In this document: positions 50,001-61,800 of the stretch, piece after piece
Layout: each line of letters starts with the position of its first letter
How positions within the stretch are numbered: the stretch's first letter is position 1
Origin: Symsagittifera roscoffensis
Lineage: Eukaryota > Xenacoelomorpha > Acoela > Convolutidae
Length of the DNA: 64,000 bases
Direction of reading: 5' to 3'
Assembly (NCBI RefSeq): GCF_963678635.1
Contig: NC_087070.1
Span: 11,504,539-11,568,538, forward strand
Translations under genes and position numbers: made by a program
The notes under the pieces: generated by a model
Told to the model about the DNA's origin: nothing
Seen by the model: the letters and a program-made list of their open reading frames with translations, nothing else
The model's database searches: none

Positions 50001-50580
50001 GAATTGAATTTTAGTTTTGACATCGAGTTCGAATTTTTAAATTTCCAAACAATATAAAATTAATTGTTATTTCTTTTTCACAGAAATTGTTTTAGAAACA
50101 AGAAGATTTTCTCAGAAACAAGAAAATTTTTAGAGTCAGTGAACAAAGTTGTGATTCTGATGGTTTTTTGTATTTTTTCAGGAGAAAAATCTCCAGGCTC
50201 ACATTCAATTTTTTGAGGTTCGACTATTTTTTTCAGTTCGGTTTTTTTTTCTTTCTTAAAGGGTCAAGCAAATTCCACTATTAAATTTCAAAATGTAGAG
50301 GTAGCGACAAAGCAATTGAATTTTAAGATTTACCAGCGAAAATAAATTAACTTAATGATCGCAAAACGTTTTAATCATAAATTTCCAGATTTCAAAAAAG
50401 TTCGAAAATCTAGAAAATTGATGATTGACACTTTTTTCAAAATTCCTGAAATTTATGATTGAGGGCGCTTTAAGGGCATCTGTTTTTTCTTTCTAGTAAG
50501 TCATTTTCTTTGTTTACTTGCGTTCATTGACTTTTTTCAACTATCTGTGTCTGATAAGTAACTACAGGTTTTTTCATGTT
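47011..50580 (+). repeat. Higher-order tandem repeat block
   Basis: Five related units of about 550-750 bp, each with AAACTTCAAATGCAGCAAAAAA, TTTAAATTTCCARACAATATAAAACTAATTGTTAATTC, TTCGAGGTTCGACTATTTTTTTCAGTTCGG and TTGCGTCCATTGACTTTTTTCAAC. They begin at about 47205, 48005, 48556, 49425 and 49971. Units 2+3 and 4+5 form a super-repeat with a ~1420-bp offset, and a separate ~160-bp module (TTTGGCTTTTGTCTGGACTATTTCC) occurs at 47018 and 49233. No coding potential was seen. Confidence 0.8.
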
Positions 50581-50667
50581 AACAACTTTTCTGACAAACC
50601 TGTACGAAATTGAAGTTACTTTGCTAGTGAACCGTAGCATTTACGAGGCTAAATTACGAGACTGCTT

Positions 50668-50806
50668 CCTACATGGTCTAGAGGTAACGCGGTTGCTTTT
50701 GCATACTAAAGTCTGTGATTCTGGTCCCGGTCGGAACTCTTTTTTTCAGTATGTACGAAATCTAAAAAAATTTCCGGGAAAAGTTAGTGTCGGTCTGTCG
50801 GCTTAA
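50668..50806 (+). repeat. tRNA-derived SINE, copy 2
   Basis: CATGGTCTAGAGGTAACGCGGTTGCTTTTGCATACTAAAGTCTGTGATTCTGGTCCCGG, then CAGTATGTACGAAATCT...AAGTTAGTGTCGGTCTGTCGGCTTAA. Box A is intact and box B degraded (GATTCTGGTCC). The tail matches copy 1 at 38668, so the two share an origin beyond the tRNA part. Confidence 0.7.
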
Positions 50807-51600
50807 TTTTCATTTTTCCCTGATTTTTTTTTGCTTATAGGTATTACTCGGCTCATCAATATGTCTTTGATTTATACTTCAGAGACTTAGTTGCCTTTCT
50901 ATTGCTTCAAAAGCAAAAAATGAGTGAGATGTTTTGAAAACCTCAGGTAGTTTCTGCTGCAAGATTTCAAAGTTATATAATTTATTTACTCAAATCTTTC
51001 TATTGGAACAATTTCATAAGATTTTTTTGTTGTTGGCTCAATTTCCCACTCGGTAAATAATAACAGCCTGTTTATTGCTGTTGGTTGTGTCTTTTGAATG
51101 ATTTTATGCAAGCATTATCAAACTGGAATATAGACATTGATTCTAGGTGACACCTAGCTTAACAAAAACAGTTGAATCATTTCTGTAGCAACCAAACATG
51201 TTCAATTTCTTGATTCGAATTTAACTTGATTCAAATTTAACTACTGGCCGAGTGCTAGTTACTACAGGATAGTTTCAAGGGGGATATTAAACTTTTGAAA
51301 GTTTCTTGTTTGGTAAGTTTTGGTTCGGCTCAACTGGTTTCAGCTCAAAGATTGTCGGCCTTGTTTCCGTCCAGTTGCTTATTTGAGTTTCAAATGTCTT
51401 GCTTGGCATGTTTGCCTGGAAATTTTTTTGTTAAAAACAGGTATCATGAAAGTATAAGGGTTTTTTTATTTTTTTGACAGGCTTTGGAAAATTTTAATAA
51501 CTTTTGCTGAAAAAAAAAAACAATTTTTCCCAAAAAACCTTTCTACTGAATTTAAAAAGAAAAGTATACATAGAAAGGCCACCTAAATTTTTGTGAGCCT
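50807..51600. other. AT-rich spacer
   Basis: No gene, RNA or clear repeat seen. Only short ORFs such as 51295-51477, without features. Confidence 0.4.
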
Positions 51601-51639
51601 GCACACTGTCCTTGTCTCTTTTTCCTTTTCCATTGGTCT

Positions 51640-52640
51640 TTAGCCTTTGAAAACATCTGCGGGGGAATATTTGACCGATAATTTCTTTCGTTTTCTCAAA
51701 AAGTAACCTGCCAAATCTGATTTTTAGGTTTCAATGATAAGAACAGAAGCGAAAAGCGCCCCTCAGTAAGCCGTTATAATCCAACTTTTTTTCGCAGAAA
51801 AATATGGCCCTCTGAATAGTCAAGTGTTTGATTTTCGACCGTTTTTAATTATTTTTCAAATTTTTCTCAAAAACTAACCTCCCAAATCTGAGGTTGTGGT
51901 TTCAATGGAGGTAACGGGTAGCGGGCAACTCCCTTGAATTAGCCATGGCATTCGCAACATTTTACACAAAAAAGTTCTCGTCCTCGGAGAAGTCAACTTT
52001 ATGATAGTTTGAGCATTTTTTTCAAAAATTGTTGAACTTAACCAAAAAATACCATTCTATATCTGAAATTTTGGTTTCAATCCAAAAAATGGGTTGTGCA
52101 AAGCTCCATTGCTTCCAAATTTTTTATACAAATCAAATTATGGCTCTCGGAAAAGTCGAAATTTGGAACTGTTGACCGTTTTTTGAAACTTTGACTCGCC
52201 TCGAGAACTACCCGGTAAAACCTAGGTTTTTGGGTTTAATCGAAATTACAGATTGAATGAGTCTTTTCAAAACAAAAAATAGGATTCTCGGAATTGTCAA
52301 ATTTCTAATTTGTTGACTTTTTTTTGGTCGTTTCTAGATAAGTATCCTGCCAAAACTGATATCATATGTTTAATCGACCCAGCAGGTTGTTGAAAGCTCA
52401 ACTTTTTAATTTGCTACGCCCAGTTGCTAGAAAAAAATTGTGGCCTTTAAGCGGTAAAAGTTTTGAAAATTGGACCGTTTCTTGGAAGTTTTTTACTCGA
52501 CTCGAAAGTAACTTTCCAATTCTCAGGTTGGGTTTCTGAATCGAAAAATACGGTTTTGAAAACCTACTTTACCTGCTTCGAAAAATATTACCTGTGATTA
52601 GCATGATTAGCAGAAAAAAGTTACTGATTTTTAAATTTTG
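51640..52640 (+). repeat. Degenerate ~170-bp tandem repeat series
   Basis: Roughly six diverged units, each with a phrase like CCAAATCTGA..TT..GGTTTCAATG, then an acidic-sounding TCTCGGAAAAGTCAAATTT block and a GTTGACCGTTTTTT run. They begin near 51705, 51885, 52060, 52215, 52340 and 52510. They are too diverged for exact boundaries. Confidence 0.5.
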
Positions 52641-55390
52641 ATCATTATTATAGAAAGTTTTTGATTTTTTTTTATGATTCCTTAAAATCCGAGATAAAAT
52701 TTTTCATTGAAAGGAGCGGTTGTGTGAATTTTTCCCGAAGAAGCGGCTACTCCTTACTTTTTTAAGAGAAAGAATAGGTTTTTGGAAAATTTTCAAAATC
52801 TCAAAATTGTTCACTCTTCTCACTTTAGTTGAGATACAACTAAGTTTTTAGGCATAGTCTAACTTTTGAAATTAGGCATTTCGTCCCTCATCAGTATAAC
52901 AAACTCAAAAAAAATAAATATTTACCTCCAGTTTTAGCTGAGCCCTAAATTTCCTTCATCGAGACATACGAAAAGTTTGTTTCACCTATATTTTTGTTTT
53001 ATACTTTCGTCAACGAACAGGCACTTTTTGAGCATATTTTAGTTTTAAATGGCCGCTCTATTCAATTTTTTTTTGTAAATATACCAGTTCCGGTTTCAGT
53101 GTGTCATTTTTTCAGTTTTCATTTCGACTCGTTGAACGTAGTTGAATTTTGTTTATTTTTTTTCAAAATTCAGTTCATTTCCATCGTTAAAAGGAAGGCA
53201 AACTCATCTTTTGATCAGTGAAATTGTAAAAGGCCCAAAAAACGTGATCGACTTCTAGTTTGGAAAGTGAATTTTAAGGTTTAAATTCCCAGCGGAATGA
53301 AAAACTTACCTATTTATCCAGTTTTCTCAAATTGGAAGTTTTGTAAGTTTTGTTTCGATGCTTATTTATCGTTCATTTGTTTTGTGTCTTGGCATTTTTG
53401 TGAGTAGAGTTCAAGACACAACCAAACCAAGTGCAGAAAATATTGTGGCTGGATTGGTTGTTTATAATTCATTTGCTCTGTTGTTTTGGCAATTCAAGAG
53501 AATAAAAAAACAGCGAGACTAAAAAATTGAGAAATTTGTTACTTCTTCGAAGTTTGAAAGCTTTGAAAATCAATCTATTCTTTTATTATTTACTTGAGTT
53601 CGTTGAATCGTTATAATGGCTTTATTTTTTGAAAGATCAAATAACTAACTCTTGAGGGTTTCCAAACAAAAATCGGAGTGATGATCATTTGTCAAAAGAT
53701 CCTAGTTGAGTATTAGTTTATGTTGTGCATGTCTGCTTTTTTATTGCCCGTTCTATTCGAAATTTGCTTTTTTTGTTGGCTTTAATTTACCATGTTGCGT
53801 CGTTTAATGAGCGAAAAAACTTTTGTGTGTGCGTGTGTGTGTGTTTTGAGGAGAAACGTGACTTAAAAATTTCCGACAATTTTTCCGACAAAGAGTCTTG
53901 ACAATTTTCAGCTTAAAGTGCTTCTGCTCAAAATTTTCTTGCTTTGTTACAGCTTTGCAAATTTTATTCCAATGTTTCTTTCAAACTCTATGGTCTTAGC
54001 ACGTTTGTTCAAAATTACCTTTAGTCATTTTAGTTGATCAAGTTTTTTCCTTATTTTCGAATTTTTAAAGAAAGTTTTTCGACTTAGTGGCTTTCTTGTA
54101 TTGTATTGCACGTGAAGCAAGTTTCCGCTTTGCGTCTGTCTTTACAATGGAAACGGTTTTTCTTTGTCTGTAAGTAGAAATTTTAAAGAAACACAAAACA
54201 AGGTATTAGATATTAATTTTTGATTTTTTTTTTCGCTGGTAGAGATAACGTAGTTATATGAGTCTATAAAATTTGAGCCAAATTTGTACATTTAATTAAA
54301 TAATTACACTAAAAACTTACGTTTGTTGATCTATTTTAAGTAGCATAAGCAGTTATAAAAGAAACAACCGTTTTTTTTAAATTGCCCCCATTGCTGATTT
54401 GTTTTTATCATAGAAGCAGGTTCTATTATACTGAACTAGTACGGCGAAATGAAGCAGAAGGTTAATCAAATGCCATCTTTATCAAACAATCAGTGTTTTG
54501 AGCTACTAAATAATAGCCAGACTTTCATTATTTTCAGTTTTAAATTATTTTTGAGGCCAATTTTTCGCACTATTTTACAGATTTGTTTTTTTTTTCGAGA
54601 ATGACAAACAAAACTTAATGTTGATTAGAAAAAACGTACAAAAATGGTGATAAACTTACTTTCTCCAGAAAAATGAACCTAAAATTTTACATGAACGTTT
54701 AGAGCAAATCAGATCTTTGCGATAGTCTAGTTTCGTTGAAACTATTCTTGTCAATAAAGTAGCTTAAATTTTCAGATGGTAATGAATAATAATTGGTCGG
54801 GATAATTGCTCCTTGAAAGATCCCAATTTCATCTTAGTTTTATTAGTAGTCCCGTTGTTCTATAACAAAAGTTTTTAATTCGTTTTCTCTTTGTCTCCGC
54901 GCTGTGATTAAGTAACGCTTTAGTTTTTTCTGGCTAGTTGTTTTCAGATGAAGATTGTCTTATTTTAATTGTGAAACCATTCACAGTTCTGCGATTTAAA
55001 AAAAACTGTTTTGACTATCCAGAAACAAAGCAAAGTTTATCGAACCCATTCCAGGCAAATTTCGTCGGTTGAATTTTGTTTTTGGTAGAATTGAGTTTTT
55101 GCTTATTGATGTCAATCTCCTACGCTTGAAAATGAATAGGTGTTTTACCCTTTGACCAACTTATGGTAAAGTTGAATTGGTTGAAAATTGCCATCTTCGC
55201 CAACGTATTGGACGTCTTCGTATTCTCTTCTACATGCAAGCCTTTACGCGCAGGAGTGTATTTGGATCTACTTAACAATCCCCCCTATTGTACCTACTAA
55301 AGAATATCCACCCCTATAAATGAACACGCTTCCTACTGAAAGTTCTAATTTTGTTGCATTCGGATTGGTAGAAAAATCGACCATTTTGAT
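52641..55390. other. Long AT-rich spacer upstream of the GILT gene
   Basis: No gene recognised. It includes a copy of the dispersed repeat (53270-53335), a (GT)n run (53827-53845) and several T-runs. Short ORFs (52994-53221) have no recognisable features. Confidence 0.45.
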
Positions 55391-55393
55391 CTA

Positions 55394-55435
55394 CTTAACA
55401 ATCCCCCCTTCTTGAAAGGGGTGGAGATTGTTAAG
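55394..55435. repeat. Hairpin with C-run/G-run stem
   Basis: CTTAACAATCCCCCCTTC, a short loop, then GGGGTGGAGATTGTTAAG. The outer 9 bases (CTTAACAAT/ATTGTTAAG) pair perfectly and CCCC pairs with GGGG. A half copy, CTACTTAACAATCCCCCC, lies at 55268. It is about 450 bases upstream of the GILT start. Confidence 0.65.
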
Positions 55436-55868
55436 CAAATCTGTCTATTTGATTGATTCCCTCGCATGTATATTTGCAAATCGAAGATTGAAGCTAAATA
55501 GTCGAAACTATGCATTATCAAATTCAATGCACTATGAATTTTCTCGCTTTTGAGGAACAGTTTCGAAAAAAAACCTTGAAAGTTGCGCGAATTTTTCTAC
55601 CAAAAAACATGTTAACAGTTTACGTGTTTACTTGATCTGATTTTGTAGTCTTTGGCGTTGATTTGCTCGTGAGAGAGATCATTGTTCGGATTACGAGGAT
55701 AGTTCACTTGTTGGTAAAATAAGCGGATGTTTAGAATCTAGCAAGCACATTGTTGAATTGTAAACAATGCGACTACGTGAACGGATATCCTTAAAAATGT
55801 TTGAGAATAGAAGACATTTCGTTGCTGAAATATTCAGATCATTAGAAAAAATTAGTTGAGCTATAGAG

Positions 55869-58800
55869 ATGAAGGCTACAGCTAGAGTTTTGGCAAGTTG
55901 CCTTTTGGCAGCCACGTTCCAGGTTAGTGTATACTTAGAAAGTTGAATTCAAAAATCTTTTCAGAAAAAATTATCGATAATTTCCTTGTTTCTAGCCATC
56001 TTTTTGGTCAAAAACTTGTTTTCTTTATTGAGTGAAGTGAAAATTTTAAAAATTGATTTTGCTTCGTTTTTGCTTTTCTATGCGAAGAGCAAGTTGACGT
56101 TTCCGTTAATTCATGAGATTAATTATGATCTAACATGAATGTTTAATTTGAACTAATGACGAGTTTTTAATTTTGAGAGCGTGTTTGGAGCGTCCAACTC
56201 GACTGCGGATTTGAGCGTATACTTCGAAGCAGGATGCTACTACTGCATCCAGTACTTCAACACAATCATCAGGCCCACTTACCCTGCCCTGAAAACCATC
56301 CTGAACCTGAAATTATACCCTTGGGGTAATCAACAAGTAAGTCTGTCGGTTCGCCTCTAGAACCAAGTTTGTTCTAGAGGCATAAAGAGATCTATGACTA
56401 AATGGGTATACACATAGGAGAACAACTTGGGCCGATGTCCGCGACTTCAAGAAAATAGTTTGAAAGTTGCGCCGCATACTGCCTTCGACCGATTTTTGTA
56501 CTCGCGTCGCGGGATAAAGTCGCGCGGCCCTGCCCAATGAGTCTTCGAGTCTTTTTGGCTTCAAAGATACAAGTTCGAGTCTCGACAATGGTTGACCGCT
56601 GGACTAACTTGGCCATCCTTTTCTATTGTTCGTTTCGTGTTTAGTTGCAGTGCACTGCACTCTTTCCGGAACTTCTGGAATTCATTTCTTCCTTGTCTCG
56701 ATTCTGATTGGTTAATACAGTGTCTAAATACGCGGTTGTCTAAATACAGACCGCACTCCTCTATTAACCAATCAGAATATTAAGATCAGAAAGCAAACTT
56801 ACAAACTAAAAAGTTATTTACTCTCTTGTCTTGATTCTGATTGCTTCATATAGTATTTGTCTACTTTTTAACGAGTTTGAACACGCGGTTGTCTACTTGC
56901 TGCTACGTAACCACTTTTTCCGTATTAAATCGTGAAAAATTTATTTGAATACACTGATTAGGGTTGTATTTGACCAGAACTGGATTTATAACATGAGATT
57001 ACTTAAACGGAAATGAATATTGCCTTGAAATATACCGGAAAACATAAATCATGCCGAAAACTATCAGCATTTAGAATTGTTCAGCGTTGTATCAGCTAGC
57101 ATAAAGCTCGAATAGCAAGAAACTTTTAAGACTCAAATGGTATCGACAAGCTTAAAAAGAGGAAACACAAAATTGAAGTTTTGTCAAAGTTACACACATC
57201 ATACACGAAAAAATATGTATAAGTAAATCACAGTTTTTCGCAAATTTTATGATTTTAGCGGCGATCGGTGTCTCGCAAGTCATTACAGGCCGGGTGTGGT
57301 TGATTACGATTCATCTGTCTCGCAAATTTATTTCCTTGTTAACTGCTTTTTTTTCTCATTTGTTAAATTTTCTTTTTCTCAAAAAAGCAAGTTTCAGTTT
57401 GCACGTAGTATGACTGTTGTTTTGTATTTTTGAGAAATTAGACTATCAAAATTATGCTATTCGATATTTTTCACAACTTCAATTTTTTATGCTAGTCGAG
57501 CGGTCACTGAGTTGCTCAATTTATATTTGCTACAAATGGCCTGGTCTTAAGAACTTAACGGCCCAGAATCTGTATTTGTACGTTAGAACTGAAAATAGTT
57601 TTGTTTGAATCTGATTGATTAATTAGCCAATCAAATTTAAACATCGTGGTCCACTATGTAATCATTTCAAAATTTCAAGCACTTAAAACTATTAGCAGAA
57701 ACAAAAAATATAGATTTTTTTTCTGTTGAAGCCTTTCTACTGATTTTTTCAGTCGAGGTTATTTTTCACTTGTTTCAAGAAAAGTTGATTTTTTGACAAA
57801 ACTATTGTTTTTTCTTTCTGATAAATTCGGCTAATAATTTAGTCTACTAGAAAGGTTTGAAATGGCTGACTGTTTTGCATGAATTTGTTAGTTTAAAATT
57901 AGCCAATCAGATTCGGCCGCAGAAATTTCACTTCAATCAAGTCGTAGAAATTTTGATTTGGGACCGGTTAGTGCATAAGACAAAAATAATCAACATTTTT
58001 AAGTTTTTCATTCAATTTTTTCAAAAAAGAAATTAAATTTTATCCAAATGATAATAGAGATGTAACTGAAAATACTGGGTCTTTTTACTTATTCCGCCCA
58101 AAAATTAATAATTCAAAACATCTTGAACTGAAACAGTTTCGCTTCAATCTGATTGGCTAGACTTAATTAGCCAGTCAAACTTGAGCACCATCTCAAAATG
58201 TTTTGTTCACAATTTTAAGTCGACTACTAAACAAGCCGAATTGATCGAGAAAATAGATTATTTGGTAAACTGTTCAAATTCATTTGAAATAGGCTGCAGA
58301 GTTTCACCCAGACTTGAGCAAAACACAGAAAAGAGCTCCAAGCAAAAACTGACCACCTTCACATCTGCTCAAAGTTCGGCCTGGTTAGAAATCGGCTAAA
58401 GAATTAAGTTATCGCGGTTTCATTAACCAAGCCAATCAATGCGATCAGTGTTTTGCTCTCTGCATTGGTACATTTAACGCAACAAAATAGCAAAAGATAA
58501 AAATTTAGGTAGATTAAGTAAAACGACCCAAAATACTGCACAAATTTTAAAACTAAGATGTTATTATAATTATTTGATATTTTCAGGCTTTTGAGTGGAA
58601 GGGCCATGACCTGGATGGTTTCTCTTGTCAGCATGGAATCGAAGAATGCGCTTCAAACTTATTCATGGTAAATTACATAAAACAATTAGCTCTCTGAGTC
58701 ATCTCCGAAATAGAAAAACTTCTGAAGGAATTTCCGATAGTTTATGACATTGAAATGCCAATACTTTTTACGTCGCAGGTGGTTTTTCCCATTTCTCATA

Positions 58801-61800
58801 AAAATGACTCATAAAAGTATTCATTATAGGATTTGCTCAAGTCATGATTTGTTATCCCAAATATACCCAAAGTTTTCGGGCTTAGACAGGCTGCAAGGCT
58901 TTTCATAAATCCTCTGCGAATCACAGAAATGCCAATTAATTATTATCATGATTAATTTATCACCGGAGCTTTGTATTGAGATTGATAATTTTGCAGCGTT
59001 TCTGATTGGGCAAAAATTCGACAGTTTTAACCTACTTAACTGTCGATATTTAATATTTCAGGCGTGCGCAGTGGCCGAAGTTGAGGATTACTCCAAGGTC
59101 ATCGACCTCGTCATGTGCATGATGGGCTTTAGCGGGAATGACAAAAATTTTCCCACCTTTCAAGTATCATGGACATTCTGTTCAGATCAGGCTGGAGTTG
59201 ACGAAGCTGCTATTAAGGAATGAATGAGTCTAATTAATTTTTTAAAATTCAAATAAAAGGAAGCTGTTGCCGAGCAAGAGGAACAGAATGTTCCGACAGA
59301 AGTAATCACTGCGATCAATTTTTTTCTTTTTTTTGGAAATTTCCTAATTCATAACTGGTTAGAAACACTTTAGCTTCAATAAAAACATAATTGCCTCATT
59401 CATGACTGGAAGGATTGTGCGGCCAGTCCTGAGAGAGGAAACAACGCAATGCTGAAGATGAAAAACGCAACTGATGCGCTGGATAGTTTCCTGGGAACAC
59501 CTTGGAGTCAATTGAATGGGGTTCGATTTTCATTTGTTTTCTATAGACCATCTGAGTTTTCTATACCATCTGAAAAACATTACGGTCGTGAACTCAAGAG
59601 CTGAACTGATATTTTACCAGAGATCATTTATGAAATTGTGGTATAAAATTGACGGAACAAGAAAACTTTGAAGAATTTTTCAATCAGAAATGTGTCAATG
59701 TCTTGAGCTAAAAACGGAACAATTTTTTTACCTGTGTTCATTTTTAAAATTAAATCATGAAGGTTTGAAAATTGTCATTATGGCCGATTTGGACTAACTA
59801 ATGCGCGCACCAGCGGATTTAGGAATAAGGTGGGGGTGGGGCGGACGTCTTACCCTCATTGATTCGACCCCTGTCGACCGAAATGTTTCTCTCTTTGTAC
59901 TATTTTGAGATATCCATAATTGGTCACGGACCCTAAAAATTTTCTGAAGGTGGCATAGGCGCCAAAATATAGTAACTTTGAGGGGGAGCACGCGTCGAAA
60001 AAGCGGTCAAAACTTGGTCAAACTTTTTTGTCAAAACTTAACAAAAAGTGCCTGAAAACGCCTTTTTTGGCCTGTTTTACAAATACTTCCCCCCCTCCCC
60101 CTTCCTCCGAGATAATCCTAGATCCGCCCCTGAATGCGTACTATTTGCCAATTTTCAATTCACGCGTAGCGTAAGAGGCAAAGTAAACAGGCTCACAAAT
60201 AATTTCAAACTGCATTGAAGCAAGCTAATTTGTCCACTTACCTCGATAATAAATGATGAAATTATCAATTTATACTTCACTTTGCGTGTAAGGGTGGCAA
60301 TTTCGGAAAAAATGAAATTTCAAAAATGAACTTCTAAAGAAATTTATCGTTACCCGAAAACTCTTTCTGATACCTTGAAAAGCAGTCGGATCACTCAAAG
60401 CTCCACCTTGATACTAGCTGTTTGGTTTAAATCTCAGATACTTTTACTTATGCCTTATAGACACAAACTATCAGTAAATTATCTAATTTTTTGCGCAAAT
60501 CAGGTCTTACTCAAACCGATTTTTAATTTAAAACTCCAAAACGAAAAAAAAACTTTTATTTGAGTTGATTTATTTATCAAATTACAGCCAAATTACAACC
60601 AACTCAATTTGCTGAAATGTTTACATAAGGTAATTTAAGAAAACTGGAATGTTCCCACTGCACTTCGAATGGTTTCAAAAAGTTTTTAAAAAAAGAAGCT
60701 AATTCAGCTAATTTAGGGAGTCAATGTTTTCATTGGGGCATGAAATCTGTAGTAACACTATTTTTTTGATAGCTGAAGTTCGTCTGATAAAAAAAATGAC
60801 CCGAACATGTTTTTTTCCGTTTTTTCTCTCTTCGCAAGTCGGAATAAAACGTTTAGTCGTCTGAGGGCATGGCTCTAATTGTTCCGACTAGTTTTAAAGG
60901 TATCAAAAAAATTATATATTTTTCATAAACTGAAAAATTTAATCATTTTTCATTTTTGATATAAACTTATTCATTTCTTAGAAAGTCCGAAGAAAAACCT
61001 TTCCAAACAAAAATGGCCGTCATTTTTACGAAAGTCAAACATCATGTTCACTTATCACATCTGGTGAAAAAGTAAGTTCTCGTTCAATTTTCCGTTTTAT
61101 TTGATTGGAAAAACCGTCTCATATCAAACATACAAGTCCTTCATCAAAAACATACGCTTAATAAGCATAAAAAAGTTAAAGAAAAAATTGCCCGAACATA
61201 TATATTTTTTGATACTTTCTTTGCAAGTTGGGAAAAAAGTCTGCTCGTCTGGAGGCATAGCTCTTTTTGTTCCAACTGCTTTTCAAGGTCTCTGGTGCTT
61301 TAAAAAAAATCATATATTTTTTCGAAAACTAAAAAAACTCAAAACTTGTTCATTTTTCATTTTTGGGGTGAAATACAGACCCCAAACTTCCTAAAAATTT
61401 GAACAACAATTTTTACAAACTTAAAAAGCCGTCATTTTTTAGAAAGTTCTACATCAAGTTCAATTTTACTTCTGGTGAAAAAGTAACTACTCGTTTAATT
61501 TTCCATTTTATTTGATTCGGAAAACATCTTTTTCTAGCATAAGTCCTGAAATCAAACATAGGCTTAATAAGCATTAAAAAATAAAGAAAAAACTGCCCGA
61601 ACATATATTTTTCGATGTTTTTTTGCAAGTCGGAATAAAACTTCTGCTTGTCTGATTGCATGTCTCTAATTGATCCGACTAGTTTTCAAGGTATCTGCAC
61701 TTTTTCATTTAAAAATCTCTTGTATATTTTCTTTTATTTGAATTTTTTTTTGTATTTTCGTTTTTGCGGTGAAGTACAAATCCCAAGCACAAACAGCTCT

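Noticed and set aside
56313-56616. Overlapping minus-strand ORFs in GILT intron 2
   Set aside because: No domain, no homologue recognised, and they overlap each other in different frames; likely chance in a less AT-rich patch.
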